Positions 44,198-53,768 of a stretch of 64,000 bases of DNA are shown here, in pieces. Numbering within the stretch: the stretch's first letter is position 1; every line of letters begins with the position of its first letter. A program made the translations under genes and the position numbers. Under the pieces are notes generated by a model that was not told the origin of the DNA, searched no databases, and saw nothing but the letters and a program-made list of their open reading frames with translations. The DNA comes from Porpolomopsis calyptriformis (lineage: Eukaryota; Basidiomycota; Agaricomycetes; Agaricales; Hygrophoraceae). The DNA lies in contig OX621176.1 in NCBI GenBank assembly GCA_951640195.1, positions 744,001 to 808,000 of the forward strand, in the 5' to 3' direction.

Positions 44198-44658
44198 TCA
44201 GCAAATACTTATTGTGTATTTCCTGTGACTTTATATTGTGACTATCATGCTATGTTCAATTGCACCTGACAGTGCAATGCTTATAACTCAGTCAATTCTC
44301 AACAGATTGACTAGCAATTTTAAATTTGAATATCTACAGCTGAGCCCAAGGTACAGGTATATAATAGGGTCCTAATTCCTTATTTTTAAAATTTCAAATT
44401 TTAGGGTCACACAGGAACTTGTCAAACACATCTAACAGATGCTAGAGGCTATAGACAATAGCAAAAATGTGTGTACATCTTCTATAATATATCCTTGAGG
44501 TGCTCACAAAATCATATTGAACAGGTATCATCACTATGTGGGTAATGGCCATCCAACTGCATCGAACGCATCTCAAAGACACTAGAGGCTATGGAATATG
44601 GTAAAAAGTGTGTGCTTCTTCTATAATATGTCCTTGAGATGCTCACAAGATTACATTT
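44198..44658. other. Non-coding segment with a spaced direct repeat
   Basis: No ORF of note. Two similar blocks of about 88 bp, at about 44426-44524 and 44567-44653, share GCTAGAGGCTAT, TGTGTG and CTTCTATAATATRTCCTTGAGRTGCTCACAA-like words (only parts given). No similarity to the other families was seen. Its origin is unknown. Confidence 0.55.
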
Positions 44659-44826
44659 TATTAGGGCTGGAAGCTACTACCTTAAGAACCACACCTGGTG
44701 TCAAGCTTCACTGTCAATACTAATAATATGGTGATATAAATACAGGGAGTGACTAACCTGGTGTCAAGCTTCACTGTCAATACTAAGGAACAGTGAGCTT
44801 GACACCAGAGACTTTGGACGCATTTT
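44659..44826 (-). repeat. Truncated, rearranged 3' LTR of K3
   Basis: Lacks the first ~75 bp of the LTR and is joined straight to the RNase H sequence. The CAAGCTTCACTGTCAATACTAA word occurs twice, about 73 bp apart, around a short unrelated stretch. Confidence 0.75.
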
Positions 44827-45990
44827 TGACAATAGCACCAGTACCTATCTTGACTATATAGCCTCCAGTGGAATGCCCATTATCAGGATTGCCAGCATGG
44901 TCAGCATCAGTATAAGTGGTGAATACTTCAGATGGGTTAGAAAGTGGTGAGTAGGTTAATTTGAAGTCAAGAGAGCCTTTGAGGTAACGGAAGAGATGTT
45001 TGACAGCTTTCCAGTGCTGCATGCCTAGGTTCTTACTGAAGCGGGCTAAGACACCAATAGTATAAGAGATATCTGGTCGAGTAGCTGTGGCCAAGTACAT
45101 TAATGAACCAACAGCTTGGAGGTATGGGATGGAGTGCATTTCTTCAATCTCCTTAGAGGAGGTGGGAGACATGGATGTGCTGAGTTTAATGCTAGGATCA
45201 AGTGGGGTACCAATTGGGTTGCAATCAGAGAGGTTAAAGCATTTAAGCAAGTCAAGGATATATTAGCGCTGAGATAATGATAAGGAATGTTCAGAACGAT
45301 TCTGAGTAATTTCAACACCCAATAGCCATGAGGTAGTCCCAAGACCACATAGTTATAAGTACTTCCTAAGTTCATCCTTGATATGAGCAATCTCTGCAGT
45401 AGACTTTGCAGCAATAGTCATATCATCAATAAAGACTGGCACTATGATGCGCACATCATCTCTCTTGTAGATCCAGATACTGTGTTCACAGGTGATCCTC
45501 TTGAAGCCCATCTTCTCAAAGACCTCATTGAGTTTCTTGTGCCAACACCTGCCAGCCTGCTTTAAGCCATAGATAGATTTGAGCAAGTGCCAGACCCAGT
45601 GATTGCCCTTCTCAACAAAGCCTTCTGGCTGGCGCATATAGACCTCTTCTTCAAGTTCACCATTGAGGTAAGCTGAAGAGATATCAAGACTTTCTAATTC
45701 AAGGTCTTCAAGTGCAGCCAGTGCCAGGATAGCTTGGAGTGAAGCCCACTTTGGAGTAGGAGCAAAGGTCTCAGTATAGTCAAATCCAGGTCTCTGGGCA
45801 AATCCTTGGGCCACCACTCTGCCTCTATAGCACTCAATGGATCCATCAGCTTTCCTTTTAACCTTGAACACCCATCGGCTGCCAATAGCTTTGCAGCCAG
45901 GTGGGAGTTGTACAAGTTCAAAGGTGCCATTTTCAATAAGTTTTTGGATCTCATATAAAGCAGCCTTGTGCCATTCTTCCTTCTCTTCAG
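44827..45990 (-). pseudogene. RT and RNase H fragment of K3
   Basis: Open pieces 45871-45353 (GRVVAQGFAQRPGFDYTETF; FIDDMTIAAKS) and 45250-44783 (NLSDCNPIGTPLDP...YLATATRPDISY). It matches K2 41947-43110 closely and shares its frameshift at the CCCC run. A TAG and a one-base shift around 45260-45350 divide it. It could not encode a working element. Confidence 0.85.
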
Positions 45991-46543
45991 GGGAGCACTG
46001 TGAAGGCAGTAAGCATATAAGCGAGGGAACCCGATTTGGACATGGCCTTCAATGTCCACAAGCAATTTTGAAGCGATTCGGTGCGATTTGAGTTGGTGGG
46101 CACAAGAATGATGTGTCAGATCACAGAATGGTGGTTTGGAGTGGTGGGGCTGTTACAGATGGCCACAGTGAATGGAGTTGATAACAAGCACCCACAAGTG
46201 TCCACAATTGCCCACTGATGAGCTGGCAGTCACTGAGATGGATTGGGATAGGTAGGCCTATCATAGATGGTGAATGGTGATGTGGGTAATTGATTGGGAT
46301 GTCCTGGCAAGGGAAATGAAGCCAGCAATGTGTAAATTGGTGGAGGCACAGAAGGGAGCATCCGAAAATGGTCCCAAAAGTTTTGAAGTCAGGAAGTAGA
46401 AATTGGGTGAGGACCATGGTGATTTATATCACTGGTGCTGGTGAAAGGTCTGGAGAGTGGTTGTAATGGTCCAGGAGTATGCAGGAGCTGTTAGACACAA
46501 TAGGGGGTGATTTTAGGTGAAATTTGCAGCAGGGCTCATAACC
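45991..46543 (-). other. Leader of K3 fused to pol
   Basis: Corresponds to K2 37915-38460. The leader joins pol directly at about 45990, removing some 3.5 kb present in K2. The 8-bp word AGCGCTCC lies near both breakpoints in K2, suggesting template switching on a short match. Confidence 0.75.
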
Positions 46544-46551
46544 TATCAAGG

Positions 46552-47142
46552 CGGGGGCAGAGTGGCTAATCAGTAACTCTGTCCCAACTGGGGCAGGGGT
46601 CTGCCGGGAGCTCGGTGGTTCGAACCTGGCTCAAGCCAAGTGGTGCAAGCCCACTTGGATTGACTGTGAGACTATGGATGCGGTCAGCACTCTAGAGGGT
46701 CTTCTGGCTGTCTAGGGTCAAACACCCATGAGTTAGTCCATGGAAACGTATGCAGGAGCGGTAACTGTGGGTGGTGCCACTAGGTAACTGCATGAAATGA
46801 CCTTGGGACCCTGGGGGAAAAACCCACGCCTGGCTAGGATCACTAACTAGCAGTAGAATATTGGGTAGGTCTCTAAGAGACTGACTGGTAACCTATTCCC
46901 AGTTATAAATATATCGGGTACACGTATCAGGACTCCCTCAGTGGCATTGACCCCCTTTGAAAAGGGAGGGCCTTGGCCCAACAGCCGTGAGGCAAAACCG
47001 CTTAGGGGATGTACTCACTGAGGGTTAATGAGTTGTCGTGGATTGGTCCCTGGTGTGCAACCAGGGGCCATTTTTCCACCGTGTTTTAGCACATTTGTTT
47101 GCTTGTTGTGGTATATAAATGCTGAATACAAAAAAAAAAAAA
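46552..47142 (+). mobile_element. tRNA-derived SINE with poly(A) tail (about 591 bp)
   Basis: Flanked by an 11-bp duplication, ACCTATCAAGG, at 46541-46551 and 47143-47153; removing one copy restores the Copia LTR/primer junction seen at 37905-37920. The head resembles a tRNA with a Pol III box A (46563-46574, TGGCTAATCAGT) and box B (46617-46627, GGTTCGAACCT) about 43 bp apart. The 3' end is a run of 13-14 A. No ORF for mobility was seen, so it should depend on a LINE machinery. The body is longer than most SINEs. The parent tRNA is probably of the Ser/Leu type, judged only from the GAGTGGCTAA start. Confidence 0.88.
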
Positions 47143-47145
47143 ACC

Positions 47146-47340
47146 TATCAAGGCTGGAAGCTACTGCCTTAAGAACCACACCTGGTGTCAAGCTTCACTG
47201 TCGATACTAAGGAACAGTGAGCTTGACACCAGAGGCTTTGGACGCATTTTTGACCAAATAAGAACAAACAAATCAGCCACAACTTCGGACTGGTACAAAC
47301 CAGTACTGCTCTATGCAGAGGAGATTATCACATCCTAACA
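47146..47340 (-). repeat. 5' LTR of K3 (195 bp)
   Basis: Inverse of the K2 5' LTR, same length; the first eight bases belong also to the SINE target duplication. Confidence 0.9.
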
Positions 47341-48966
47341 AATTGATACTAGGGTTTTGAGCTCTGAGCCATGGGTAGTTGAGGATAATATCAATCTTGG
47401 ATCTGAGGTTGGTCACTTCCAAATGGATCCTTTTGGTGTGTCCACTAGGAGCTTCTATCTAGACATCTGTGTCAAAAATGATCAGGCCTCCTCAGTTCTC
47501 TGACTTATTAGCATTCCATACAGGGATTGGGGTTTCCAAATCCTGAAGAGTAAATTTGTGATGAGTTGTGAAAGTTTCATCCATAAAGTTTCCAGAAGCT
47601 CTACTATCAATAAGACACATGGTGGGGACACATTAGCCAGTATCTGAAGCTTTGATCCAAACATCTATTGTGAGTCCTGAATCACTCTTTTCAATAGCAC
47701 CAAGAATTTGAAATAGATTGCATGGGGTAATAGTACATCGAGTGGTATAGTCTATAACATTGAGTGAATTGTCTAAAACTTTCAAAAACCTTGGGATTTC
47801 AAGTCCATTGCTAGCCTCTTCTTTGATCATCCAACCAATTGCATATACCACATTTTGCTATATCCGATGGAGTCTCACTTGTTGCTAGTGTAGTGGGCAA
47901 GCTGACATTCTCCATGTTGGGCTCAGTAGTAATAACATGTATGTCTCAGCCTCATCCTGATCCTTGTCCTCAGTAACCTCTTCTGCCTTGATAATATCCT
48001 CCTTAACATGAGGAAGAGGTATTGGATAAATTTATCTCATTACCAGCAACTCGGCTTGGACATACATTCATAAAATGCCCAGGTTAGCCACAGGTATAGC
48101 AGTTTCTGCATGGGATTATAAGGGTAGAAGTGGAAGACTCTTCTCTTTTAACAGTGGGGGCTGCTGATATCTGATAGGTCACTGTTGTAGCCACAGTTGA
48201 TCCTCAGGTAGGAAAGGGGTTGGAATATTGGGGTTGGGATGTGGAGGACTGTTTCTGTGAGGCTAAGATGTCTTTCTGATGTTGATATTGTGTTGTTGCA
48301 TCCTTCCATTCTTGGAGGGTGGTGGGGACAGTGGGGAGTTGGTAGATAAATTCAATGAACTTGCTGTCAAGTCTAGCTTGGTAAAGGTTAATGAGGGCGG
48401 CATTGTTAAACCTGGTGTCAACCTATAAAGTGCCAAAGTGCAGGTTATAGTCTTCAATCTTCAATCTTCCCTATCAGAGATTCTTGATGTCATTATGAGC
48501 ATGAGATTGTCTGTGGATCCCTTCAAATGTAGATCAGAATCAAGTGACAAATAGGACCCAAGTGGCAGTTGGGCCTGTCTCATGTCATTAGTCTTCTTTT
48601 CAGCCCAAGTTTGGGCCATGGGTCCCTTCATGAAAGAATGGGAATCTTGTATTCATTGCAGTATGGTTTTCCTATGAAATACAATTCACAGCTATTAATA
48701 AATTTGTCAATGTCCTACTGTTGACTGGTAAATTTGTCTGGCTTGGCCATCTTGATCTTGATGGTGGGAGTGGCAGAAGGTTGGGGTTGAGGTTGCAGTG
48801 GGGGCTGAGGCTGAGCTTGGGTGGCAAGTTGTTGGTTAAGGTCTTGAATCTCTACTACCTATTGTGTATTAGCAGCCTGGAGAGCAGCCATTTCTCTCCA
48901 CAAGTTATTCATAGCTATGAGAATGTCATTGAGATTGGGAGCAGGGGGATTAGTGTGAGAACCTAT
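47341..48966 (-). pseudogene. Gag and protease of B2
   Basis: Protease with LIDSRASGN near 47600 (the Gly of DSG is Arg). Gag zinc knuckle CYTCG-stop-PGH near 48080. The start codon equivalent to B1 25049 reads ATA. Multiple stops. It aligns base for base with B1 over most of its length. Confidence 0.75.
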
Positions 48967-49317
48967 TGGTGGTGGTGAAGGTGAAGGTGAAGTTAGGGGT
49001 GAAGAAGGTTAAGTAGGTTGTTGGAATGGGAAGGGTTGATATCTGATTGAAGGGGGAGTAATAGGATATTGTGACTGGGTGGCGGCAAGTAATCAGGTTG
49101 TTTCACTTCAAGTTCTTCCTAGAGCTTGTGAGGTACCTGGTAAAGGAGAAGCTTGACTAGCTTCTTCATTTCAGTCTAGGAAGATTCATGTTTGTAAGTA
49201 AAGCAATTAAGAAAGAGGATTTTGCTCAGAGGAGTTGTAGAAATCTTCTTCATCATCTAGTGTAAAAGCAAGGGTGGATCAAGTAAAGAGGAGAGAGCAA
49301 GAAGGAAGTCTGATTCT

Positions 49318-49863
49318 TGTTATAAACTAGTTACTATCAAGATAGTTTTACTTCAGATGCTCTGTCCTAGATGATGATAAGGGTCTCAAGTCCTAGTTAT
49401 TGGGGTAGCTAATAAGTCTACTATGAAAAAGCATATCTTTATATACGAAGCAATAAAAGGGAAATCTATGAAGGACTATAAGGGACAAGTGTTTGAAGGT
49501 CATAGGGACCTGATATGTAAGGGATAATGGTCTATAATATAGTCTTTAAAGGGGGTTCAATAAGAGTACAGAATGAAGTGAAATGAAAGGGTAAAAGGGA
49601 CCGTCATGGATAATCCAAGTGGCACAGTGGCTCAGAGCGCATGAAACAAGTGTGCTCGTTTGGCACAGCTTTCAAGGAGCCTGGTGAACTAAGTTTGGAG
49701 TCAATCCAATTACTGGTTCTTGAGTTATAGTCTCTTTAGTGATTCTAGCATAAACACTATAAAAGGTGTGTGGAACGAGTATGCTCATTTCGCGCAAGGT
49801 GTCACAATGTCACCTGAGAGTGCGCAAAATGAGTGTGCTCGTTTGGCGCAGATATTTCTGACA
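49318..49863 (-). repeat. 5' LTR of B2 (546 bp) with three repeated hairpin words
   Basis: Sense TGTCAGAAATATC...TTATAACA. The U3 part differs from B1 and holds three copies of a ~23-bp word of the type ACGAGTGTGCTCGTTTGGCGCA (about 49646-49667, 49773-49797, 49827-49850), each partly palindromic. The self-primer word of B1 is missing. The outer boundary is inferred from the terminal TGACA. Confidence 0.65.
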
Positions 49864-50531
49864 CTCTCCAACTGGACAATGAAGTCGAATACATTGTTGA
49901 GAAAATCTTAGACTCCTAAATCCACTAAGGACAACTCCAGTATCTGGTACACTGGGAAGGTTACACCAATGAGGAAAACACTTGGCAATCTGAATCCAAT
50001 ATTAAGCACACTCAGGAGTTAGTTGAAGAGTTCCACACTCTGAACCTGAAACAACTGGCTCTGAGACTCCAAATCCATGCTATCCATATGGATGACTTCT
50101 TTGGTATTGACAATTGCCTCTATGATCTGGTCACCAATTCATATGGCAAAGGCTATAAACCACTGATAATGTCTGACAACATTGACATCATTATTCCGCT
50201 CATGCTAGTCAAGGTTAATCGCATCCTGGATTCCAATTTCAATGCTTCTGCCTTCCTCCCCCATCTTCCCTCTCACATATGTCAAGTATGGATCTATGAA
50301 GAAGATCCGGTCAGTGCCATCACCCTTGTCCTATGGCTTGACAACTGAGGTCAGGCACTCCACACATACTAGCTTACACTCCCTCTTTCAGCTCTGGATA
50401 TTCAACAATGTTATAACCATTACCTCCCTGTCATTCCTTGCTACACCCCTCGCTAGCTCTTACAAGACTGTTCAAGACATCTCCAACATCTATGCTAGCC
50501 TTGTGCAGATGCAATTCTAAAGGGAGAGTAA
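49864..50531 (+). pseudogene. Chromodomain and C-terminal extension of C2
   Basis: Chromodomain YLVHWEGYTNEENTW near 49930-49990, followed by the C-terminal extension (MDDFFGIDNCLYD... to ...PVSAITLVLWLDN; ends PCYTPR...SRHLQHLC), close to D1. A purine tract (AAAGGGAGAGTAA) then meets the LTR. The rest of C2 upstream is absent. A few stops. Confidence 0.82.
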
Positions 50532-50855
50532 TGTTATAATGTGTCCTTTTTTCATTTTCATTTTATCTTATCTTATCACCCACCACCTTCCTTTTCCATT
50601 CATTACCTTGTAGATTAGAGGGGATATTGCCATTGGTTGGTAATAACACCATCCACAGTTGCACAGCAGCTGAGTCAGCTGTTCCATAGATCATAGTTGA
50701 GTCAAGGTTTTCAAACTCAGATTAGATAAGTAGTGTAGAGTTTGTAGGCCCAGTTTCAATCTCAACAGAGACACCCCCCCTTTGCTATTCAGCAGAGATC
50801 TTTGGTTTCTGCATTGAGTACTCTAAGCCAACCAGGAGATCACTGTGCCTTAACA
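50532..50855 (+). repeat. 3' LTR of C2 (324 bp)
   Basis: TGTTATAATG...CCTTAACA, following a purine tract as expected of a 3' LTR. TTATCTTATCTTATC words lie near its start. Its end part recurs at 4410-4531 and, inverted, at 53296-53482. Confidence 0.85.
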
Positions 50856-52341
50856 GCAGTGATTTCATTGATGGTAGATTGTACTATCTCATGTGAGTAT
50901 GCTGGGTGAGACCAGTGTTGAAGAATGGAAATCACTGAATTAGCATTGCCTTTAATAGCATTAACAATGTCTTGAGGGGTTGAGAGAGTATTGACTTTGA
51001 TTGAATTGACAGAGAGAGATGGTGATTTAGGAATGGGGGTTTTGGGGCATCTAATATGCTCATCTGACAGAATAGGTTTTGGGGACTAAGAAGAAACAAT
51101 AGGGGTATTGAATTCAGGTATGCTGGGTACTGTATATGCTATTGTAGTTAAAAGAGGAAAGTCCAATATAAGTGTGTTCTGCTAGAGCAAACAACTTCCA
51201 GTCAAGTGAAGGGAATGCATCTTTATTGACTGTTAACAAAATCTTATTTGTCTTCAAGAATGTGGGTGTCATTTGCCGAGCTATGCTCCTCTGTGGAAAG
51301 GAGGTTCTTTAGCTCTTTGAGCTCCAAGGTAGTCATATTGTAGAAGAGGGTATGAATATTGATGTTAGCCTTCTCCTTGGGACAATCTCATTAGAAATGC
51401 CCAATTTCTCCACAATTGAAGCAACAGTGGACTTGATGTGTCTTGTTAATGTCTATGGGTTTTCCTTGACCACCATAGATAATCCTAGTAGGGACTTGGC
51501 AATCTCCAGAGGGTTGTACCTGGGGATGTGTCAGAAGAGTCCAGGGGATGAATTATAAAGTGGTAGGGCTGGCTAGTCTTCAGGTTTGTTCTTGCTGTTG
51601 AAAAAACTCATGGAGCTGTCTGATAGCTAGAGCCTTGTTACAATAAGTTGCCCAAGTAGTAGAGAGGGGAGGATTTAAATGAATATAGTGAATGATATTA
51701 TAGTGAATGTTCTTTTCAAAGATGTGGATGATTTCTTTATTCTGGCAGCTGAGGCCAGTGAGTTTTGCCTTCATTTCAAATCTGATAATGTATTCCACAA
51801 TCAAAGAGGATCCTTGCATCATTGTTTCAATTTCCTCATAAGCATGCTATTCTGAGGCAGTATCCTTGAAGCTTCTATCAAGGCTGAGCTTGAAGTTGGC
51901 CCAAGAGGGAAAGGCAACTGGATTACCCTAGGCATCTATAGTATTGAGGTAGTCGTCGATGAATTGTTAAGCCCAGATAGCAGTGGCCCCTTCTTTCATA
52001 TAGGAGAGGGTGATGAGGGTGTGTTCAATAGCATCAGTGATTCCTTGACCAGCCAGAAAGATAATAACTTGATAGTACTAATCTTTGTAGGTCTTAGAAT
52101 CACTGTTGAAAATACTAGGTTTGGTGAGCTTGATTTTATTGGTAACTGCAGCCATTAGTGGGGCAGGTAGAGGATGGTTTGGAGGAGGTGTTGGCAGGCT
52201 TAGATCAGGATCAGGGTTTGGATTTATGTCAGGGGGAGGAGCAGATAGTTCTTGAGGAGAAGGGCTTGATTTTCTAGAGGAGAGAGAAGAAGAAGCAGAA
52301 GGTAGTGGGTCTGAAGGGTCCAGTTTGAGTTTGAATTCCAT
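50856..52341 (-). pseudogene. Gag and pol start of C3
   Basis: Starts with MEFKLKLDPSDPLPS; Pro/Ser-rich N-terminus and TNKIKLTKPSIFNSDSKTYKD, matching the D1 gag core start. Zinc knuckle CFNCGEIGHF followed by two stops before the last Cys near 51390. The pol N-terminal region resembles D1 19050-18870. It is inactive. Confidence 0.75.
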
Positions 52342-52685
52342 AGAGGTGAGAAGCTGCTTTCCTGAGGTGGTAGGTCAAGGGAAAGGTGATTCAGTCTGCA
52401 GTGGAGGGGTTCATTGAGGTCTGAGACCTAAGAATGAAAATGGGGTTGGGGTCTGAGCAGGTGGAGGCATGGAGTACCTGGATATGAGTGTAGAGATGGA
52501 TAGGAGGGGGGGAAGGACTTGCAATAAGAAGGGCAAGTGGACCTTAAGTTAATCCTCAGGTGCATCTTCATACTCAAGTTCTTTGTCAGGTTTAGAAGTG
52601 CTGTAAGAAGGTCTCTGTGGCAAGTAAGATGTAGTTGCTAATAGTCAAGTATGAGATTGATTTCTTGTATATCTTGGGTTCCACA
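52342..52685. other. C3 sequence between leader ORF and gag
   Basis: In C3 sense order this lies between the leader ORF and the likely gag ATG. No conserved protein was recognised; it corresponds in position to D1 20479-20696. Confidence 0.5.
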
Positions 52686-53168
52686 TTATTGGAAAATGTA
52701 GATAATATGGACAATGACTTGTTTAGACAAATAGCAAGGATGGTAGACATGGATGTGGACTTGAAGATGAATGACTAGCTCAACTTTAAGGAGTGTGAGA
52801 GGATCATCAGGATCCTCAATCAGAGATGAGGGGGTAGTATCAAAAGATTCCTCAGAAGAGAACAATGAAAGGGAAAGCAATGGGGATGGGGTAGAGTTGG
52901 GTTTATAGAATTCATCAACCAGCAGGCTGAGCTGTTCCATAAGGGAGTCTAGTTTGAGCAGTGACAAGTCTAAAGTGGCAGTGGCAATTAGACATTTATT
53001 GCTAATGAGCTCAGACATCAAGGCCTGGTGAGGTTTGGGGTTGATAAGTGCATAGGGCAGGGGTAGCAATGGTGAGTAAGAAGCTAGGTTGGGGGTCAAC
53101 CTAGGTACCATATGAGGATGTCCCAAGGGGTCTCTTATAGTTTCCCAGTTGAAAGAGGACAGCTTCAT
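52686..53168 (-). pseudogene. Leader ORF of C3
   Basis: 160 codons in the same place as the D1 leader ORF, upstream of gag. It shares the local pattern IRDPLGHPHMVPRLT with D1 and a Leu/Glu-rich middle (LLKLDSLMEQLSLLVDEF versus EREQLEALTLEFSHL). Function unknown. Keeping an open frame in a decayed element hints that it was once coding. Confidence 0.45.
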
Positions 53169-53282
53169 TGAGGGGGTCCAAGTTAGGATCCAAAGGCAAC
53201 TGGTTAGCTAGTGCAGTAGCAGATACAGTCAGAATGGATCTTGTCCAGGGACTGTTGCAAAGAGAAGTAGAGGGGGAGGTTA

Positions 53283-53482
53283 AGTTTTGATCTTCTGTTA
53301 AGATGCAGAGGCCTCCTGGTCATGCTTAGGGTGCTCAATGGAAAGACTAAAGATCTCAGCTAAATAGCTAAGGGGGGGTGTCTCTGTTGAGATCAAAACT
53401 GAGCCTACAAACTCTGACTATGCTTCTTATCCAATCTGAGTTTGAATATAATGACTCAACCACAACCCATAGAATGGCTGAC
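53283..53482 (-). repeat. Truncated 5' LTR of C3 and self-primer site
   Basis: LTR 53296-53482 (sense ...TCTTAACA end). The primer site (plus 53283-53293, AGTTTTGATCT) pairs perfectly over 11 bases with LTR segment 53390-53400. The other half of the LTR should lie beyond A3. Confidence 0.8.
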
Positions 53483-53677
53483 TATAACAGATATGTTACA
53501 TACAGCCACCGCACTGTGTTTGTATGTATTTGTACCAGATACCTTAAGTACTGGTTATGCTTAGGTAAACAATAAGTTTACATCCCACTCCTGCTTATAC
53601 CAGATTGCCCCAATACATTGGTTCTGTGCATATCCTGGTATTGAGCAAGGTGTGATAACTTATCCCCAACCCTGACA
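53483..53677 (+). repeat. 5' LTR of A3 (195 bp)
   Basis: Matches 4215-4409 and 12368-12561 end to end. The end reads CCTGACA where the others have CTTACA. Confidence 0.87.
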
Positions 53678-53768
53678 CTTTTTTGCACATCCACAAGAAA
53701 TTGTGGAATATCTGGGTAAATCAACTTTGATTGAAAAAGCTTCCCTATTGACAACACAGCCTCTATCA

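Larger units (their letters stand above)
44659..47340 (-). mobile_element. Deleted Copia copy K3, inverted, carrying a SINE
   Basis: Sense order: 5' LTR (47340-47146), SINE insertion at the LTR end, primer site and leader (46543-46000), RT and RNase H part (45990-44827), then a truncated LTR (44826-44659) holding extra duplicated sequence. Gag, protease and integrase are gone. Flanks AATTG (right) and CATTT (left) do not match, so the left end is rearranged. Confidence 0.87.
47341..49863 (-). mobile_element. Gypsy family B element B2 (5' part)
   Basis: Matches B1 from about 23403 upwards: protease, gag, and a 5' LTR whose gene-side half agrees with B1 and whose far half does not. Pol is missing beyond 47341, where the Copia K3 LTR begins. 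Confidence 0.82.
50856..53482 (-). mobile_element. Gypsy family C element C3 (5' part)
   Basis: Sense order: truncated 5' LTR (53482-53296), primer site, leader ORF (53168-52686), gag (52341-51242), start of pol (51240-50856). It stops abruptly at the C2 LTR. A3 is inserted in its LTR at 53482|53483. Confidence 0.82.

Noticed and set aside
46552..46640. Functional tRNA gene
   Set aside because: Box A and B are present but the cloverleaf is imperfect and the unit continues to a poly(A) tail with flanking duplication, so it is a SINE head.
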